DNA from: Mycobacterium sp. E183
GTDB taxonomy: Bacteria > Actinomycetota > Actinomycetes > Mycobacteriales > Mycobacteriaceae
Direction: 5' to 3'
DNA: 64,000 bases
Assembly: GCF_001667735.1 (NCBI RefSeq)
Contig: NZ_LZJN01000214.1
Coordinates: forward strand, 1 to 64,000
The notes under the pieces were generated by a model. It had not been told where the DNA came from. It searched no databases and worked only from the letters and a program-made list of their open reading frames with translations. Of this stretch, positions 1 through 8,205 are shown piece by piece. The position numbers and the translations under genes are program-made. How positions within the stretch are numbered: the stretch's first letter is position 1; the number at the start of each line of letters is the position of its first letter.

Positions 1-494
1 TCGCCCGGGGCGTCCGGCCGGTTCCCGAGTTGGGCCATCATCGTGTCGAAGGTGGCGGTGGCGTCACCGCCGGCCAGCGGCTGCTGGGCCAGCACGGTCG
101 GCGGTGCGTCCTGGTCCTCGGCGGAGCCCGGCACCGACAGCGTCGCCGTCGCGTCGTTCATCACCAGCGCGGCGCCGGGGCGCCCGGCCGCGCGCATCAG
201 GGCGGCCACCGCCTGTGACTCGGAGAGCACGGCGACGTTGGGGACGCCGGAGTTCTCCAGCGCCTGCCGCAGCTGCCCGGCCAGCGGATCGTCGTTCCAG
301 CACAGCCGGGTGCCCACCAGCCGGTGGTTCTCGTCCGCCAGCAGCCGATTGGTGCCGACCACCGTCTCGGTGAGTTTGCCGACCGGGTTGTCCTCCAGGT
401 CGACGACGGATTGGTCGATCACGTCGGCGCCCGGCCCGACAAGCGCCAAGCGGGCGACGGGGCCCGTGACCGCGACCCCCAACACGACGTCCAT
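1..494 (-). CDS. Rv0538-like conserved mycobacterial protein, 5' part only
   Basis: The ATG at 494 opens a frame that runs off the left edge after about 164 residues, so the C-terminus is missing. The visible part starts MDVVLGVAVTGPVARLAL and reads like a soluble domain with alternating hydrophobic strands. No membrane segment or signal peptide is visible. In H37Rv the gene facing the next membrane protein is Rv0538, a long Pro/Thr-rich membrane protein, and this placement and N-terminus agree with that. Function is unknown to me. It is divergent from the gene at 773, with a 278-bp region between them. Confidence 0.75.
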   Translation of the reverse strand, partial: MDVVLGVAVTGPVARLALVGPGADVIDQSVVDLEDNPVGKLTETVVGTNRLLADENHRLVGTRLCWNDDPLAGQLRQALENSGVPNVAVLSESQAVAALMRAAGRPGAALVMNDATATLSVPGSAEDQDAPPTVLAQQPLAGGDATATFDTMMAQLGNRPDAPG

Positions 495-772
495 CCCGGT
501 TCTCCTTCGGCTGGCCACCCCACGACCAGCAATGTCCCGGCATCATTACACTTGCGATACCGTTGGCAGTATCCGTTATTCGGGCGACAAGGTTTGCCTA
601 TAGCGCAGCGTAACCAGCTTCTCGAACCACAGGACGGTCGCCGGGGAATCTGCCACGGCGTCCGAACGGAGATTATGTTCGCAAGCGAGCAGTGCGGCCG
701 CCCCGGCAGGGTATTCGCCCGCCGCGCAACCGAAGCTGCGCAGCAGGCGATCGTCGTTGATTTGCGGGGGGC
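495..772. other. Divergent non-coding region
   Basis: This 278-bp spacer separates two divergent start codons, so it should hold promoters for both genes. It is locally less GC-rich around 540-605, with TTGGCA at 563-568 and TATAGC at 599-604 as weak promoter-like hexamers. Their spacing is not standard and I do not call a promoter. No convincing small gene or strong palindrome was seen. Confidence 0.4.
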
Positions 773-2437
773 ATGGTGAGCCAGAGCAGCGACGACGCGC
801 CCACCGGCCCCATTCAACGACAGGCGCAGGAGACCACCCGCATCGTCCGGCCGGGCCCGAACGCCGCGGCCGCAACGCCCGATCCGACCCGCCGCCGCTG
901 GGCCGGCGACCTGACCGCCGTCGCGCTGCTCGTCATCGCCCTCTTCCTGCCGTGGAATCTGTATTTCGGCGTGGGGATTCCGGGCAGCAAGCCGGTCCTG
1001 TTCGCCGCGCTGCTGGCGGTGACGGTGCTCTCCCTCGTCGCCGTCGCGGTAGCCGGTTCCTGGAGGACGTCGGGCGCGCGGTTCAACCCCGCCAGGGCGG
1101 GCCGGCTTCGCCTGGCGCTCAACATCCCCTACGCGCTTCTGGTGCTGGCGTTCGTCGGGTTCGACGCGTTCGAGACCGTCCGGTTCGGCGGCACGGTGAA
1201 CGTGCCGGGCGGCGTGGGGCCCGGGGCGTGGGTGGGCATCGCCGGGTCGCTGCTGAGCGCGCAAGCGGTCGCCAACGGCGCCCGCTCGGGACCGGTGCCC
1301 GAGGGCGATGAGTACGCCGGCTGGCTGAGGGCGGCCCGGCTCATCGGTTATGCGTCGATGGCGTTGGCGGTGCTCAGTTTTGGCTTCAACCTGTATTGGC
1401 GGGTGCGGTACGCGCTGCAGAACACCGGAGGCGCCGCCGCGTTCGGCAAGCAGAACGTCGCGGTCATCGTGACGGCGGTGGTGTACGGCGTGGTGGCCCT
1501 GGTCGCCGTGCTGGTCGCCGCCAGGTGGTTGCTGCGCGGCACCAGATCCGCCCGGCTGGCCACGGTCGCGCTCGGCGCCTCGACGGCGGTCGCCGGCGTC
1601 CTGGTGTGGAGCCTGCCGCTGGGGCGGGACATCGACGCGTTCCACGGCATCGCGCAGAACACCTCGACCGCCGGGGTCGGCTTCGAGGGCTACCTGGCGT
1701 GGGCCGCGGCCGGGGCCGTGTTCGCGCCGCGGACCCTCTTCGGTCATCGGAACACCACCGGGGCCGAGGAGAGCGCCTGGCGGGCGGCGGCCCGAAATGG
1801 CTTGCTGCTCATCGCCGTATGGGGCCTGGGTTCGATGGTGATGCGGCTGACCGATCTCTTCGTCTCCGTGAGCCTGAACTACCCCTTCTCGCGTTACGAC
1901 AGCGTGGTGCTGGCCGGGTTCGATCTGGCCACCGCGCTGCTGGCGATCTGGCTGCGCATCAACCTGGCCGACGCCACCCGCTCCGCGCGACTGATCTCGT
2001 CGCTGTGCGGGCTGGTCGCCACACTGAGCGTCGCGCGGGTGGTGGTGGGCGTGGTGCTGGCACCGCGATTCGCGGACTCACCGACCTCCCCGGCGCAACA
2101 CCCGGTCTACGGGAACAACCTCGCCCAGCAGATCACCAGCACGTTCGACGTGGCCCTGTGCGGCCTTGCGCTGTGCATCCTGGGGGCGGCCATCGTCACC
2201 GGGCAGCTCCGCGGCCGGCGCCTGCGCCGCCGCCGCATCGCCCGCAAGGCCGCCGCCCCGGCGGGCGGCGCTCCCACCGGACCCCGGGCGCGCGTGCCGG
2301 TGGGCCAGGCCGCCACACCGTCGGCCGCGGCGACCGCCCGGATCAGCACCGGCCCCCGGATCTTCCGGGGCGACGATTCCGCGACGCGGCAGATACCCCT
2401 TCAGAAACCCAAGATCTACCGCCCGCCACAGCCCTGA
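773..2437 (+). CDS. Polytopic integral membrane protein (Rv0537c-like)
   Basis: Protein of 554 residues. A hydrophilic N-terminus of about 40 residues is followed by roughly 10-12 hydrophobic segments, from about residue 44 (LLVIALFLPWNLYF) to about residue 475. The C-terminal tail of about 75 residues is basic and Ala/Pro/Arg-rich, and probably cytoplasmic. The ATG at 773 follows a G-rich stretch; a GTG one codon later is equally possible. I see no catalytic motif and cannot name a substrate. The stop lies 5 bp from the converging galE3 stop, so any terminator must lie inside a neighbouring gene. In H37Rv the matching gene is Rv0537c, annotated only as an integral membrane protein. Confidence 0.85.
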   Translation: MVSQSSDDAPTGPIQRQAQETTRIVRPGPNAAAATPDPTRRRWAGDLTAVALLVIALFLPWNLYFGVGIPGSKPVLFAALLAVTVLSLVAVAVAGSWRTSGARFNPARAGRLRLALNIPYALLVLAFVGFDAFETVRFGGTVNVPGGVGPGAWVGIAGSLLSAQAVANGARSGPVPEGDEYAGWLRAARLIGYASMALAVLSFGFNLYWRVRYALQNTGGAAAFGKQNVAVIVTAVVYGVVALVAVLVAARWLLRGTRSARLATVALGASTAVAGVLVWSLPLGRDIDAFHGIAQNTSTAGVGFEGYLAWAAAGAVFAPRTLFGHRNTTGAEESAWRAAARNGLLLIAVWGLGSMVMRLTDLFVSVSLNYPFSRYDSVVLAGFDLATALLAIWLRINLADATRSARLISSLCGLVATLSVARVVVGVVLAPRFADSPTSPAQHPVYGNNLAQQITSTFDVALCGLALCILGAAIVTGQLRGRRLRRRRIARKAAAPAGGAPTGPRARVPVGQAATPSAAATARISTGPRIFRGDDSATRQIPLQKPKIYRPPQP

Positions 2438-2442
2438 GGGGC

Positions 2443-3471
2443 TCAGCGCAGCGGGGCGAACGCGAACTCCCGCAGGCCCTCGGCCGGGCCGACGCGCGCC
2501 CGGAAACCCAGCACCTCGGCCGCCCGGGCCGGGTCGGCGACGATGTGGCGCACGTCGCCGCTGCGGTACTGGCCGGTGATCACCGGCGCCGGTGAACCGG
2601 CGCGCGCATCGCACAGCGCGCCGGCCACCTCAAGGATCGAGACCGGCCGCCCCGAACAGACGTTGACCGCGGTGAATCCGTCCGTGTGCTGGGTGGCCGC
2701 GAGGTTGGCGGCGGCGACGTCGTCGACGTGGACGAAGTCCCGCATCTGACCGCCGTCCTCGAAAACCCTTGGTGGTTCGCCTTTTTCGAGTGACGACCGG
2801 AAGATCGCCGCCACCCCGGAATACGGCGTGTCGCGCGGCATGCCGGGGCCGTAGACGTTGTGGTAGCGCAGCGCCACCACCGACCCGCCCGTCGACTCCG
2901 ACCACGCCAGGGCGTAGTGCTCCTGCGCGGTCTTGCTGGCCGCGTACAGGCTGCGCGGCCGCAGCGCCGCTTCCTCGGCGACGAGGCGCCACTGCAGCTC
3001 CTCGCCGCCGATCGGGCAGCGGTGTTCGAAGATCCCGGCTTCGAGGTCTTCGCGCCGCCGCGGCAGCGGGTCGATGTCCCCATGCCGCCCGCAGTGGTAG
3101 CGGCCCTGCCCGTACACCACCATCGACGAGGCCAGCACCAGGCGGCGCACCCCCGCGGCGAACATCTGCGCCAGCAGCACCGTCGTGGCGAAATCGTTGT
3201 GGCCGCCGTAGGCGGGGGCATCGGCTGCGTCCACGCCCGCCCCGACCATCGCCGCCTGATGACAAACCAGGTCCACCCCGTCCAGCAGGGGCGCCAGGGC
3301 GTCGGCATCGCGGACGTCGACGCGGTGACATCCCTGCGGCAGCACCGGATTCGGGCCGTGCGCCGCGGGCAGCAACACGTCGACGCCGACCACGTCGTGG
3401 CCCGCCGCCCGCAGCGCCGCGGCCACCCGCGACCCGATGAAACCGGCCGCACCGGTGAGCAACACCCTCAT
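2443..3471 (-). CDS. galE3: NAD-dependent epimerase/dehydratase (galE3-like)
   Basis: Extended short-chain dehydrogenase of 342 residues. It begins MRVLLTGAAGFIGSRV, with the GxxGxxG nucleotide-binding loop and an Asp closing the second strand. The catalytic Tyr-Lys pair is intact in the segment SLYAASKTAQEHYAL. Family members interconvert or oxidise nucleotide sugars; the substrate here is not visible. The start is the ATG at 3471 rather than a longer frame, because it overlaps the mtnP stop by ATGA and matches the family start. Translation is probably coupled to mtnP. The name is carried over from the H37Rv locus (Rv0536) and does not prove UDP-galactose epimerase activity. Confidence 0.9.
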   Translation of the reverse strand: MRVLLTGAAGFIGSRVAAALRAAGHDVVGVDVLLPAAHGPNPVLPQGCHRVDVRDADALAPLLDGVDLVCHQAAMVGAGVDAADAPAYGGHNDFATTVLLAQMFAAGVRRLVLASSMVVYGQGRYHCGRHGDIDPLPRRREDLEAGIFEHRCPIGGEELQWRLVAEEAALRPRSLYAASKTAQEHYALAWSESTGGSVVALRYHNVYGPGMPRDTPYSGVAAIFRSSLEKGEPPRVFEDGGQMRDFVHVDDVAAANLAATQHTDGFTAVNVCSGRPVSILEVAGALCDARAGSPAPVITGQYRSGDVRHIVADPARAAEVLGFRARVGPAEGLREFAFAPLR

Positions 3472-4262
3472 GGCAACTCGACGGGCAGCGTGACCCCGGT
3501 GTGCGGCAGGCAGTGCGTGCAATTGCGTTCGCTCGCCACCCGGCCGATCGCCTGGCGCACCAGCTCCTTGAATCCCCCGATGTTCTTCTCGAATTCGGCG
3601 AACACCTCGACGGCGGTCACGCGCTCACCCGGCGCCACCCCGGCATCCAGGTCGGTGACCAAAGCGATTGTCGCATAGCACATTTCGAGTTCCCGAGCCA
3701 GCACTGCCTCCGGGTAACCCGTCATGTTCACCAAGGCGAACCCGGCCGAGGCGAACCATCGGCTCTCTGCGCGCGTGGAGAACCGCGGCCCCTGAATCAC
3801 CACCATCGTGCCGCCGTCGACCACGCCCGGCAGGCCGGTCACAGCGGCGCGCAGGCTGGGGCAGTACGGGTCGGCGAAGTCGACGTGGATGCCGCCGGAA
3901 TCGAAGTAGGTGTCGGGGCGGCCGCTGGTGCGATCGACCAGCTGATCGGGCACCACGACCGCGCCCGGACCGTTGTCGGGCTCGAGGCTGCCGACGGCGC
4001 AGGGCGCGAAGATTCGTCGCACCCCGAGCTTGCGCAGCGCCCACATGTTGGCCCGATACGGCACGGTGTGCGCCGAGAACTGGTGGCTGGTCCCGTGCCG
4101 GGGCAGGAACGCGACCTCGTGTCCGCCGACGGCGCCGACGGTGAGCGGCGCGCTCGGCGGCCCGTACGGGGTGTCGACGTCGACGACGCGGGTGTCGGAC
4201 TCGAAGAACGTGTAAAAGCCGCTGCCGCCGATGACTCCGAGCATCCGCCCATTCTGGTGCAT
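3468..4262 (-). CDS. mtnP: S-methyl-5'-thioadenosine phosphorylase
   Basis: Protein of 264 residues of the PNP/MTAP family, annotated pnp (Rv0535) in H37Rv. It cleaves methylthioadenosine with phosphate to adenine and 5-methylthioribose-1-phosphate, recycling the by-product of polyamine-type reactions. Visible family signatures are the phosphate loop VIGGSGFY near the N-terminus, the segment FLPRHGTSHQFSAHTVPYRA, and VNMTGYPEAVLARELEMCYA near the C-terminus. The ATG at 4262 gives the length I recall for the H37Rv protein; an internal ATG at 4244 is the alternative. The 3' end overlaps galE3 by 4 bp. The gene is divergent from menA, only 57 bp away. Confidence 0.92.
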   Translation of the reverse strand: MHQNGRMLGVIGGSGFYTFFESDTRVVDVDTPYGPPSAPLTVGAVGGHEVAFLPRHGTSHQFSAHTVPYRANMWALRKLGVRRIFAPCAVGSLEPDNGPGAVVVPDQLVDRTSGRPDTYFDSGGIHVDFADPYCPSLRAAVTGLPGVVDGGTMVVIQGPRFSTRAESRWFASAGFALVNMTGYPEAVLARELEMCYATIALVTDLDAGVAPGERVTAVEVFAEFEKNIGGFKELVRQAIGRVASERNCTHCLPHTGVTLPVELP

Positions 4263-4319
4263 GGCCCGCACCGGATCGTGGGCGCGGGGGCGGGGGCGGG
4301 GTGCTGGCAGGATGTCCTC

Positions 4320-5192
4320 GTGGCCAATTTCGGGCAATGGATCTCCGGTGCGCGGCCGCGGACGCTGCCCAACGCGGTGGCGCCGGTGGTCGCGGGCACC
4401 GGCGCGGCGGCGTGGCTGGGATCGGCGGTGTGGTGGAAGGCGCTGCTGGCGCTGGCCGTCGCGGTCTCGCTGACCGTCGGCGTCAACTACGCCAACGACT
4501 ACTCCGACGGCATCCGCGGCACGGACGACGACCGGGCCGGCCCGATGCGCCTGGTGGGCTCGCGGCTGGCCACCCCGCGATCGGTGCTCGCCGCGGCGGT
4601 GGCGAGCCTGACGCTCGGGGCGGCCGCCGGCCTGGCCCTCGCGCTCGTCAGCGCGCCGTGGCTGATCGCCGTGGGCGCGGTGTGCATCGCCGGCGCGTGG
4701 CTGTACACGGGCGGCTCGAAACCCTACGGCTACGCGGGTTTCGGCGAGGTCGCGGTGTTCGTGTTCTTCGGGCTGGTGGCCGTGCTCGGCACCGAGTACA
4801 CCCAGGCGCTGCGGGTGGACTGGGTGGGGCTGGCGCTGGCGGTCTCGATCGGGGCGCTGTCGTCGTCGGTGCTGGTGGCCAACAACCTGCGCGACATTCC
4901 GACCGACGCGCAATCGGGAAAGATCACCCTGGCGGTGCGGCTGGGCGATACCCACACCCGCATCCTCTACCAGGGGCTGCTGGCGACCGCGGGGCTGCTG
5001 ACCCTGGTGCTGATGGCCGCGACGCCGTGGTGCGCAGTGGGATTCGTGTCCACGCCCCTGGCGCTGCGCGCGGCGGGCCCGGTGCGGTCGGGGCGCGGCG
5101 GTCCGGAGCTGATTCCCGTGCTGCGGGACACCGGGCTGGCCATGGTGGCCTGGGCGATCGCGGTGGCGGCGGCCCTGGCGCTGGCCGGCTGA
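4320..5192 (+). CDS. menA: 1,4-dihydroxy-2-naphthoate polyprenyltransferase
   Basis: UbiA-family integral membrane prenyltransferase of 290 residues. It attaches the polyprenyl tail to 1,4-dihydroxy-2-naphthoate in menaquinone synthesis, the main respiratory quinone of mycobacteria. The first Asp-rich motif is NYANDYSDGIRGTDDD and the second is NNLRDIPTDAQSGK, both needed for Mg-prenyl-diphosphate binding. About eight hydrophobic segments surround them. The start is the GTG at 4320, preceded by GGCAGGATG, and it aligns with the MenA N-terminus ANFGQWISGARPRTLPNA. It precedes fabH on the same strand with a 107-bp gap. Confidence 0.95.
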   Translation: MANFGQWISGARPRTLPNAVAPVVAGTGAAAWLGSAVWWKALLALAVAVSLTVGVNYANDYSDGIRGTDDDRAGPMRLVGSRLATPRSVLAAAVASLTLGAAAGLALALVSAPWLIAVGAVCIAGAWLYTGGSKPYGYAGFGEVAVFVFFGLVAVLGTEYTQALRVDWVGLALAVSIGALSSSVLVANNLRDIPTDAQSGKITLAVRLGDTHTRILYQGLLATAGLLTLVLMAATPWCAVGFVSTPLALRAAGPVRSGRGGPELIPVLRDTGLAMVAWAIAVAAALALAG

Positions 5193-5299
5193 ATCCCCGG
5201 ATGTGTCGGTACTGCCCGCGTCGGCGACGGATCGGATAACAATGGGTGGTCGGCCGGCGATCAACGGCCGTTCATAGACGACACCGATCGGGGACAGCA

Positions 5300-6307
5300 G
5301 TGAAGCAGATCGCCGCGACCAGAGGACCGGAAGACATCGGATTGCTCAGCGTCGGGGCGTACCGCCCCGAACGGGTGGTCACCAACGACGAGATATGCGA
5401 GAACATCGAATCGTCCGATGAGTGGATCTTCACCCGCACCGGGATCAAGACCCGCCGGTTCGCCGCCCGCGACGAATCCGCCGCGTCCATGGCCACCGAG
5501 GCCGGGCGGCAGGCGATCGCGACCGCGGGGCTGACGCCGTCCGACATCGACTGCGTCATCGTCGCCACCAGCACCCATTTCCTGCAGACCCCGGCGTGCG
5601 CCCCGGCCGTCGCCGCGGCGTTGGGCGCCACGGGCGTGCCCGCGTTCGACGTCTCGGCCGGCTGCGCCGGCTTCGGCTACGCGCTCGGCGTCGCGGCCGA
5701 CATGATCCGCGGCGGGACCGCCGCCAAGGTGCTCGTCCTCGGGTCGGAGAAGCTGTCCCCCACGGTGGACATGCAGGACCGCACCAACTGCTTCATCTTC
5801 GCCGACGGCGCGGCGGGCGTGGTGGTGGGCGAGACGCCCGACCAGGGCATCGGGCCCACCATCTGGGGCAGCGACGGCGAACAGGCCCTGGCGATCCGGC
5901 AGGACATCGATTGGATCGACTACATGGACGCCCCCACCGGCCCCCGCCCGTTCCTGCGGCTGGAGGGCAGCGCGGTGTTCCGGTGGGCGGCGTTCGAGAT
6001 GGGCAAGGTCGGCCGGCAGGCGATGGACGCGGCGGGCATCCGGCCCGACGAGATCGACGTGTTCGTGCCCCATCAGGCCAACAGCCGCATCAACGAGGTC
6101 CTGGCCAAGAGCCTGGAATTGCGGCCGGACGCCGTCGTCGCCAACGACATCGAGCACACCGGGAACACCTCGGCGGCGTCGATCCCCCTGGCGATGGCCG
6201 AGCTGCTGGAGACCGGGGCCGCCAAGCCCGGCGACCTGGCCCTGCTGATCGGTTACGGCGCGGGCCTCAGTTATGCCGCGCAGGTCGTGCGGATGCCCAA
6301 CTACTGA
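5300..6307 (+). CDS. fabH: beta-ketoacyl-ACP synthase III
   Basis: KAS III of 335 residues. In mycobacteria FabH condenses FAS-I-derived acyl-CoA with malonyl-AcpM and so primes the FAS-II mycolic acid elongation system. The nucleophile Cys122 sits in SAGCAGFGYALG, the active-site His in VPHQANSRI, and the Asn in NDIEHTGNTSAASIP. The GTG at 5300 follows GGGGACAG and gives the length I recall for H37Rv FabH (335). The last 7 bp overlap the convergent membrane-protein gene. In H37Rv a PE_PGRS gene lies just past fabH; there is no room for one here. Confidence 0.95.
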   Translation: MKQIAATRGPEDIGLLSVGAYRPERVVTNDEICENIESSDEWIFTRTGIKTRRFAARDESAASMATEAGRQAIATAGLTPSDIDCVIVATSTHFLQTPACAPAVAAALGATGVPAFDVSAGCAGFGYALGVAADMIRGGTAAKVLVLGSEKLSPTVDMQDRTNCFIFADGAAGVVVGETPDQGIGPTIWGSDGEQALAIRQDIDWIDYMDAPTGPRPFLRLEGSAVFRWAAFEMGKVGRQAMDAAGIRPDEIDVFVPHQANSRINEVLAKSLELRPDAVVANDIEHTGNTSAASIPLAMAELLETGAAKPGDLALLIGYGAGLSYAAQVVRMPNY

Positions 6308-6666
6308 TCGGCAGCGCGCTCGTCGGGCGCGGGCTCCCCGTGCAGCCGGGCCCGCAATTGTTCACGCTCGCGGCGCCGGCGCTCGCCGGCCACCGCCAGC
6401 GACGCGGTGGCGCGACGGCGCAACGGGCCGAACAGCCAAATACCCAGCGGCATCGCGATGATCAGCGCGAACAACGCTGCGACCACGACCGGGAACTGGC
6501 TGACCCCCATCAAGCGCGCCACCCCGTAGATCACGGCGGCGAGCATCACCGCCAGCAGCAGGCGCGCCGCGGCGTAGAGCAGAACGTCGATGACGGCCCG
6601 GCGGCGTGCGCCCGGCGCCCGGCCCTGGCCGTCGCCTGGGGCGTTGTCGCTGGCTGCTTCTGACAC
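6301..6666 (-). CDS. DUF4229-type small membrane protein (Rv0531-like)
   Basis: Protein of 121 residues. A charged N-terminal tail of about 22 residues precedes two hydrophobic helices (VIDVLLYAAARLLLAVMLAA and a second ending near LGIWLFGPL). An Arg/Glu-rich, probably helical C-terminal tail follows. No enzymatic motif is visible. The layout and neighbours match Rv0531, which I believe belongs to the DUF4229 family. The stop overlaps the end of fabH by 7 bp tail-to-tail. The start faces the small gene at 6713, so both promoters share the 46 bp between them. Confidence 0.8.
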   Translation of the reverse strand: MSEAASDNAPGDGQGRAPGARRRAVIDVLLYAAARLLLAVMLAAVIYGVARLMGVSQFPVVVAALFALIIAMPLGIWLFGPLRRRATASLAVAGERRRREREQLRARLHGEPAPDERAADQ

Positions 6667-6688
6667 AGGGGAGAGCCTACGGCGCGGG

Positions 6689-6705
6689 TATATTCGTTCG
6701 AGGAG
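6689..6705 (+). promoter_or_regulatory. -10 element and ribosome binding site for the 53-residue protein
   Basis: TATATT at 6689-6694 stands out in a GC-rich background and is followed closely by AGGAGG at 6700-6705 and a GTG start. No good -35 element is seen at 16-19 bp upstream. A short leader is inferred. Confidence 0.4.
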
Positions 6706-6712
6706 GTGTTGA

Positions 6713-6874
6713 GTGCTCTACCTGCTGCTCGTCCTGATTTTGGGGACGCTGATCTACGTTGGCTGGCGTGCGGCGCGGTCGCAAATCAACCGGCCGAAGA
6801 CGCGCGTGATCGGACCCGACGACGATCCGGAATTCTTGCGGCGGTTGGGCCACGACGACAACAACCCCCGCTGA
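6713..6874 (+). CDS. 53-residue single-pass membrane protein (Rv0530A-like)
   Basis: GTG start at 6713 with a good AGGAGG Shine-Dalgarno at 6700-6705. The product of 53 residues opens with one hydrophobic helix (VLYLLLVLILGTLIYVGW). A basic stretch RAARSQINRPKTR follows, then an acidic tail rich in Asp (GPDDDPEFLRRLGHDDNN). This suggests an N-out or signal-anchor topology with a short cytoplasmic tail. A TATATT hexamer at 6689-6694 could be the -10 element. In H37Rv, Rv0530A occupies this place. Function unknown. Confidence 0.8.
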   Translation: MLYLLLVLILGTLIYVGWRAARSQINRPKTRVIGPDDDPEFLRRLGHDDNNPR

Positions 6875-6878
6875 GGCG

Positions 6879-8162
6879 CTACGCGATCCCGGGGTTGCGC
6901 TGATCCCCCGGAAACCCATCGGCGACGATGGCCGCCAGTTCGGTGAGCGCCTCGCGCGTCGACCTCTTCAGCCGGTCCAGCTCGATCTCGGCGCCCTCTT
7001 CGAGGTGCGGGTCGAACGGCACCACCTGGACCGCGCGGCAGCGGCGGGCGAAGTGGTCGACCACCTTGTTCATGTCGACCTTGCCCGTGCGTGACCGCAC
7101 CCCGTTGATGACCGCGATCGAGTTGCGCACCATCTCCTCGTGGCCGTGTGCGTCCAACCAGTCCAGCGTCGCGGACGCGCTGCGCGCCCCGTCGATGGAT
7201 CCGGAGCTGACCACGACCAGAACGTCGGCCTTCTCCAGCACCGAGGACATCACCGAATGCAGCAGCCCCGGCCCGCAGTCGGTGAGGACCAGTCCGTAGA
7301 ACCGCTCCAGGACGTCCAGGACGCGGCTGTAGTCCTCGGCGCTGAACGCCTCCGAGACCGACGGGTCGGTTTCCGAGGCCAGCACCTCCAGGCCGCTCGG
7401 CCCCTTCGAGGTGTAGCGGCGGACATCGCTGTATCGCTCGATGCTCCCGGCGTCGTGCAGCAGCTGACGCACCGTCGCCGCGGTCTCCAGCGGGATCTTC
7501 TGGCTCAGCGTGCCGCGGTCGGGGTTGGCGTCGACCGCGACCACCCGGTCACCCCGGATGGAGGCGAAGGTGGCGCCCACCGTCGCGGCGATCGTCGTCT
7601 TGCCGACGCCGCCCTTCAGCGACACCATCGCGATCCGGTAGCAGCCGCGCAGTGGCCGGTTCACCTGCGCCACCAGGTTGTTGTAGCGGGCGGCCCGCGG
7701 GCTCTCACCGAGGTTGATCAGGTGGCCGGACACCTCGTAGAGCAGCCGGCGCCAGCCCTCCGACGGCGGCGGCTTGACCGGCCGCAGCAACATCCCGGTG
7801 GACAGCTCGGGGTACGGCGTGTGCGGCAGCGGCTCCGGCCGCGGCGGGGCTTGCGGGGGCGGCGCGGCGGCCGGGCCGTTGTAGTAGGCGCCGTACGCCG
7901 TCGGGTCGACCCGCGGGATTCCGGTCACCGGGGTGGAATCCCAGGGCGGCATACCCGCGGGCCGGGGCGTGGTCGGCGGCGCCGCCTCCCGCCGCTCGGG
8001 CCGCCGTTCGGTGCGGAACCCGGCGAAGGCGCGGGTCGGCGCATCGCCGCCGTCGGCGGGCGGTTCGTCGGCGTTCACGGGCGAGGCAGCCGGCCCCGGC
8101 GGAGGCATTTGCGTGGTCGGTTCCTCGGGCGCCCCCACGCCCGTCATCGGATGGTCGGACAC
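6879..8162 (-). CDS. ParA/MinD-like ATPase with Pro-rich N-terminus (Rv0530-like)
   Basis: Protein of 427 residues. The first 150 or so residues are disordered in composition, rich in Pro, Ala, Thr and Arg. The C-terminal half is a deviant-Walker ATPase with SLKGGVGKTTIAATVG, a VVAVDANPDRGTLS segment and DCGPGLLHSVMSS. This domain order resembles the EspI-type and other mycobacterial MinD-like ATPases rather than a true chromosome-partition ParA, as there is no ParB nearby. The GTG at 8162 is chosen because GGGGGA lies 6 nt upstream. It follows ccsA with a 43-bp gap on the same strand and may be co-transcribed with the cytochrome-maturation genes. Its role is unknown. Confidence 0.85.
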   Translation of the reverse strand: MSDHPMTGVGAPEEPTTQMPPPGPAASPVNADEPPADGGDAPTRAFAGFRTERRPERREAAPPTTPRPAGMPPWDSTPVTGIPRVDPTAYGAYYNGPAAAPPPQAPPRPEPLPHTPYPELSTGMLLRPVKPPPSEGWRRLLYEVSGHLINLGESPRAARYNNLVAQVNRPLRGCYRIAMVSLKGGVGKTTIAATVGATFASIRGDRVVAVDANPDRGTLSQKIPLETAATVRQLLHDAGSIERYSDVRRYTSKGPSGLEVLASETDPSVSEAFSAEDYSRVLDVLERFYGLVLTDCGPGLLHSVMSSVLEKADVLVVVSSGSIDGARSASATLDWLDAHGHEEMVRNSIAVINGVRSRTGKVDMNKVVDHFARRCRAVQVVPFDPHLEEGAEIELDRLKRSTREALTELAAIVADGFPGDQRNPGIA

Positions 8163-8205
8163 GTGCACTCCCCCTTGTTGCGTTACTTGGGTCGGTCGCT
8201 GGCGG

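Noticed and set aside
419..1747. Long minus-strand frame of 442 codons opposite the membrane-protein gene
   Set aside because: It is antisense to a clear membrane protein, rich in Arg/Gly/His as expected of shadow frames, and spans an intergenic region and a second gene.
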